A stretch of DNA of 42,960 nucleotides from Planctomycetaceae bacterium. Its GTDB lineage: Bacteria > Planctomycetota > Planctomycetia > Pirellulales > UBA1268. Location: the NCBI GenBank assembly GCA_947453375.1, contig CANGGT010000010.1, forward strand, positions 1 through 42,960, read 5' to 3'. Positions within the stretch are counted from its first letter, which is position 1. Each line of letters begins with the position of its first letter. Made by a program: the position numbers and the translations under genes. A model generated the notes under the pieces. That model was not told the DNA's origin. It ran no database searches and saw only the letters and a list, made by a program, of their open reading frames with translations. Shown piece by piece: positions 41,892-42,960 of the stretch.

Positions 41892-42960
41892 TCAGCCTGC
41901 CGTGGCGGCTTCCATGATCCGCGCTTCGGTCGCCTCGGCACGGGGGAACTCGGCCGTCAGTCGTCCTTCGGCGAGAACGAGGATCCGATCGGCGAGGGTG
42001 AGGAGCTCCGGGAGCTCGCTCGAGGTGAGGATCACTCCCAGGCCCTGTCGGCAGAGGCCGTCGATGAGGGAGTAAAGCTCTGCCTTGGCGCCGACGTCGA
42101 TGCCGCGGGTCGGGTCGTCGAGGAGGAGCACCTCCGGCTTCGTCAGGAGCCATCGGCCGATGATGCACTTCTGCTGATTGCCACCGGAGAGCCCGGTGAT
42201 CGCGGCGTGGAGGCCGGGCGTCTTCACCCCCGTGTCGCGCACCGGCCCCGCAGCCAGATGGTCCTCGGCGGAGCGGCTGAGGAGACCGCTCCTGAGGGCT
42301 TCCCCGAGCGAGCAGAGGGTGACGTTGCCGGCGACGTCGAGATCGGGGAAGAGCCCCAACCGCTTCCGATCTTCGGTGACCATCGCCACCCGGGCCTCGC
42401 AGGCCTCGCGGGGATGGCGGAACCGCACCGGCTCGCCCCGGAGCTCGATCGTGCCGCTCCAGGTGTCGTCACCGGCGCCGAAGAGCACCTCGAGGAGCTC
42501 CGTCCGCCCCGCTCCCATCAGGCCGGCGATGCCGACGATCTCGCCGGCGTGGAGATCGAACGAGATTTCCTTGAGTCGGTACCCGCGTGGATGCTCGGGC
42601 CAGGGAAGAGAGAGCCCGCGGACTTCGAGGAGCTTCTCCCCCCGCGGCCTGGTGCCGTGGAAGTCGTGGCCGGCGATGTCTCGGCCCACCATCCAGCCGG
42701 TGATCTCGCGGGGGCTCGTGGCCGTCCGATCGACCGTCTTCACATGCCGGCCGTCACGAAGCACGGTGATCCGGTCGGCAAGACGAAAGACCTCGTCCAT
42801 CTTGTGCGAGATGTAGAGGATCGTCGTGCCTTGGGCGACGAGCCGCTGGATCGTCCGCTCGAGCCGGGCCGATTCGACCTCCGTCAGCGCGCTGGTCGGT
42901 TCGTCCATGACGACGATCGAGGCATCGAGCGAGAGTGCCTTGGCAATCTCGACGAGCTGC
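41892..42960 (-). CDS. Sugar ABC transporter ATP-binding protein (RbsA/MglA-like), partial
   Basis: The 3' part (about 356 codons) of a two-domain sugar importer ATPase; the frame is still open at 42960, so the N-terminal half lies outside the window. At the window edge the first domain shows the QLVEIAKAL helix, Walker B VVMDEPTSAL and the H-loop ISHKMDEVF. The second domain has a degenerate Walker A (GLMGAGRTEL, without the usual Lys), LSGGNQQK, Walker B VLLLDDPTRGIDVG and TSSELPELL. This asymmetric two-domain layout is typical of RbsA/XylG/MglA. The permease and binding protein are not seen. Substrate unknown (ribose, xylose or galactose-type). Confidence 0.9.
   Translation of the reverse strand, partial: QLVEIAKALSLDASIVVMDEPTSALTEVESARLERTIQRLVAQGTTILYISHKMDEVFRLADRITVLRDGRHVKTVDRTATSPREITGWMVGRDIAGHDFHGTRPRGEKLLEVRGLSLPWPEHPRGYRLKEISFDLHAGEIVGIAGLMGAGRTELLEVLFGAGDDTWSGTIELRGEPVRFRHPREACEARVAMVTEDRKRLGLFPDLDVAGNVTLCSLGEALRSGLLSRSAEDHLAAGPVRDTGVKTPGLHAAITGLSGGNQQKCIIGRWLLTKPEVLLLDDPTRGIDVGAKAELYSLIDGLCRQGLGVILTSSELPELLTLADRILVLAEGRLTAEFPRAEATEARIMEAATAG

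Overview
The window is high-GC DNA with strongly G/C-biased third codon positions. Its gene content points to a bacterium of the Planctomycetota, probably a Pirellulales-like lineage. This rests on the whole pattern rather than a marker gene: a small lipoprotein with a 'C-x-x-C-P-D-P-F-D-Y-x-G-P' start, a three-gene sdhCAB operon with a B. subtilis-like multi-His cytochrome b subunit, an orphan secretin, long PstC/PstA variants, and several lineage-type hypothetical proteins. I see no rRNA, tRNA, IS element, prophage, CRISPR array or transferred island; the region reads as an ordinary chromosomal backbone with some unusual proteins.

Layout. Positions 1-3724: the possible end of a plus-strand gene, then a minus-strand group rpe / histidine-phosphatase-like pseudoenzyme / accD, and divergently a creatininase-family amidohydrolase. 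Positions 3795-6902: bifunctional proline catabolism enzyme PutA. Positions 6996-14124: a complete high-affinity phosphate locus pstS-pstC-pstA-pstB-phoU, preceded by a Pho-box-like direct repeat. Positions 14125-19560: a secreted DUF11-like protein, a metallophosphoesterase-like protein that has lost metal ligands, CutA translationally coupled to a small hypothetical, and an exported protein with acidic C-terminal repeats, closed by a perfect 13-bp hairpin. Positions 19634-26352: a uronate-isomerase-like protein, a convergent overlapping DUF423 membrane protein, a large secretin and a PAS-GAF-receiver protein. Positions 26353-30277: divergent promoters and sdhCAB. Positions 30369-33713: DEAD-box helicase, family-4 uracil-DNA glycosylase and a planctomycete-type lipoprotein. 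Positions 33738-38000 (minus): leuS then glgC, separated by a terminator-like hairpin. Positions 38034-41862: a probable operon of an Aas-like acyl-activating enzyme, a catalytically incomplete GH2-derived protein and a ThiF/MoeB-type E1-like enzyme. The window ends inside a minus-strand sugar ABC transporter ATPase.

How the genes work together. The clearest functional units are phosphate uptake and signalling (pst-phoU), succinate:menaquinone oxidoreductase (sdhCAB), proline oxidation to glutamate (putA) and glycogen precursor synthesis (glgC). The most unusual theme is three separate proteins that keep an enzyme fold signature but have lost or lack the catalytic residues: the histidine phosphatase-like protein (1192-1854), the metallophosphoesterase-like protein (16268-17566) and the GH2-like protein (39792-40787). 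I did not find a convincing new multi-gene defence or secretion system. The best candidates for undescribed biology are these pseudoenzymes, the acyl-ligase/GH2-like/ThiF operon, and the PstC with a large propeller-like insertion. All functional calls come from reading motifs by eye; no database search was run.
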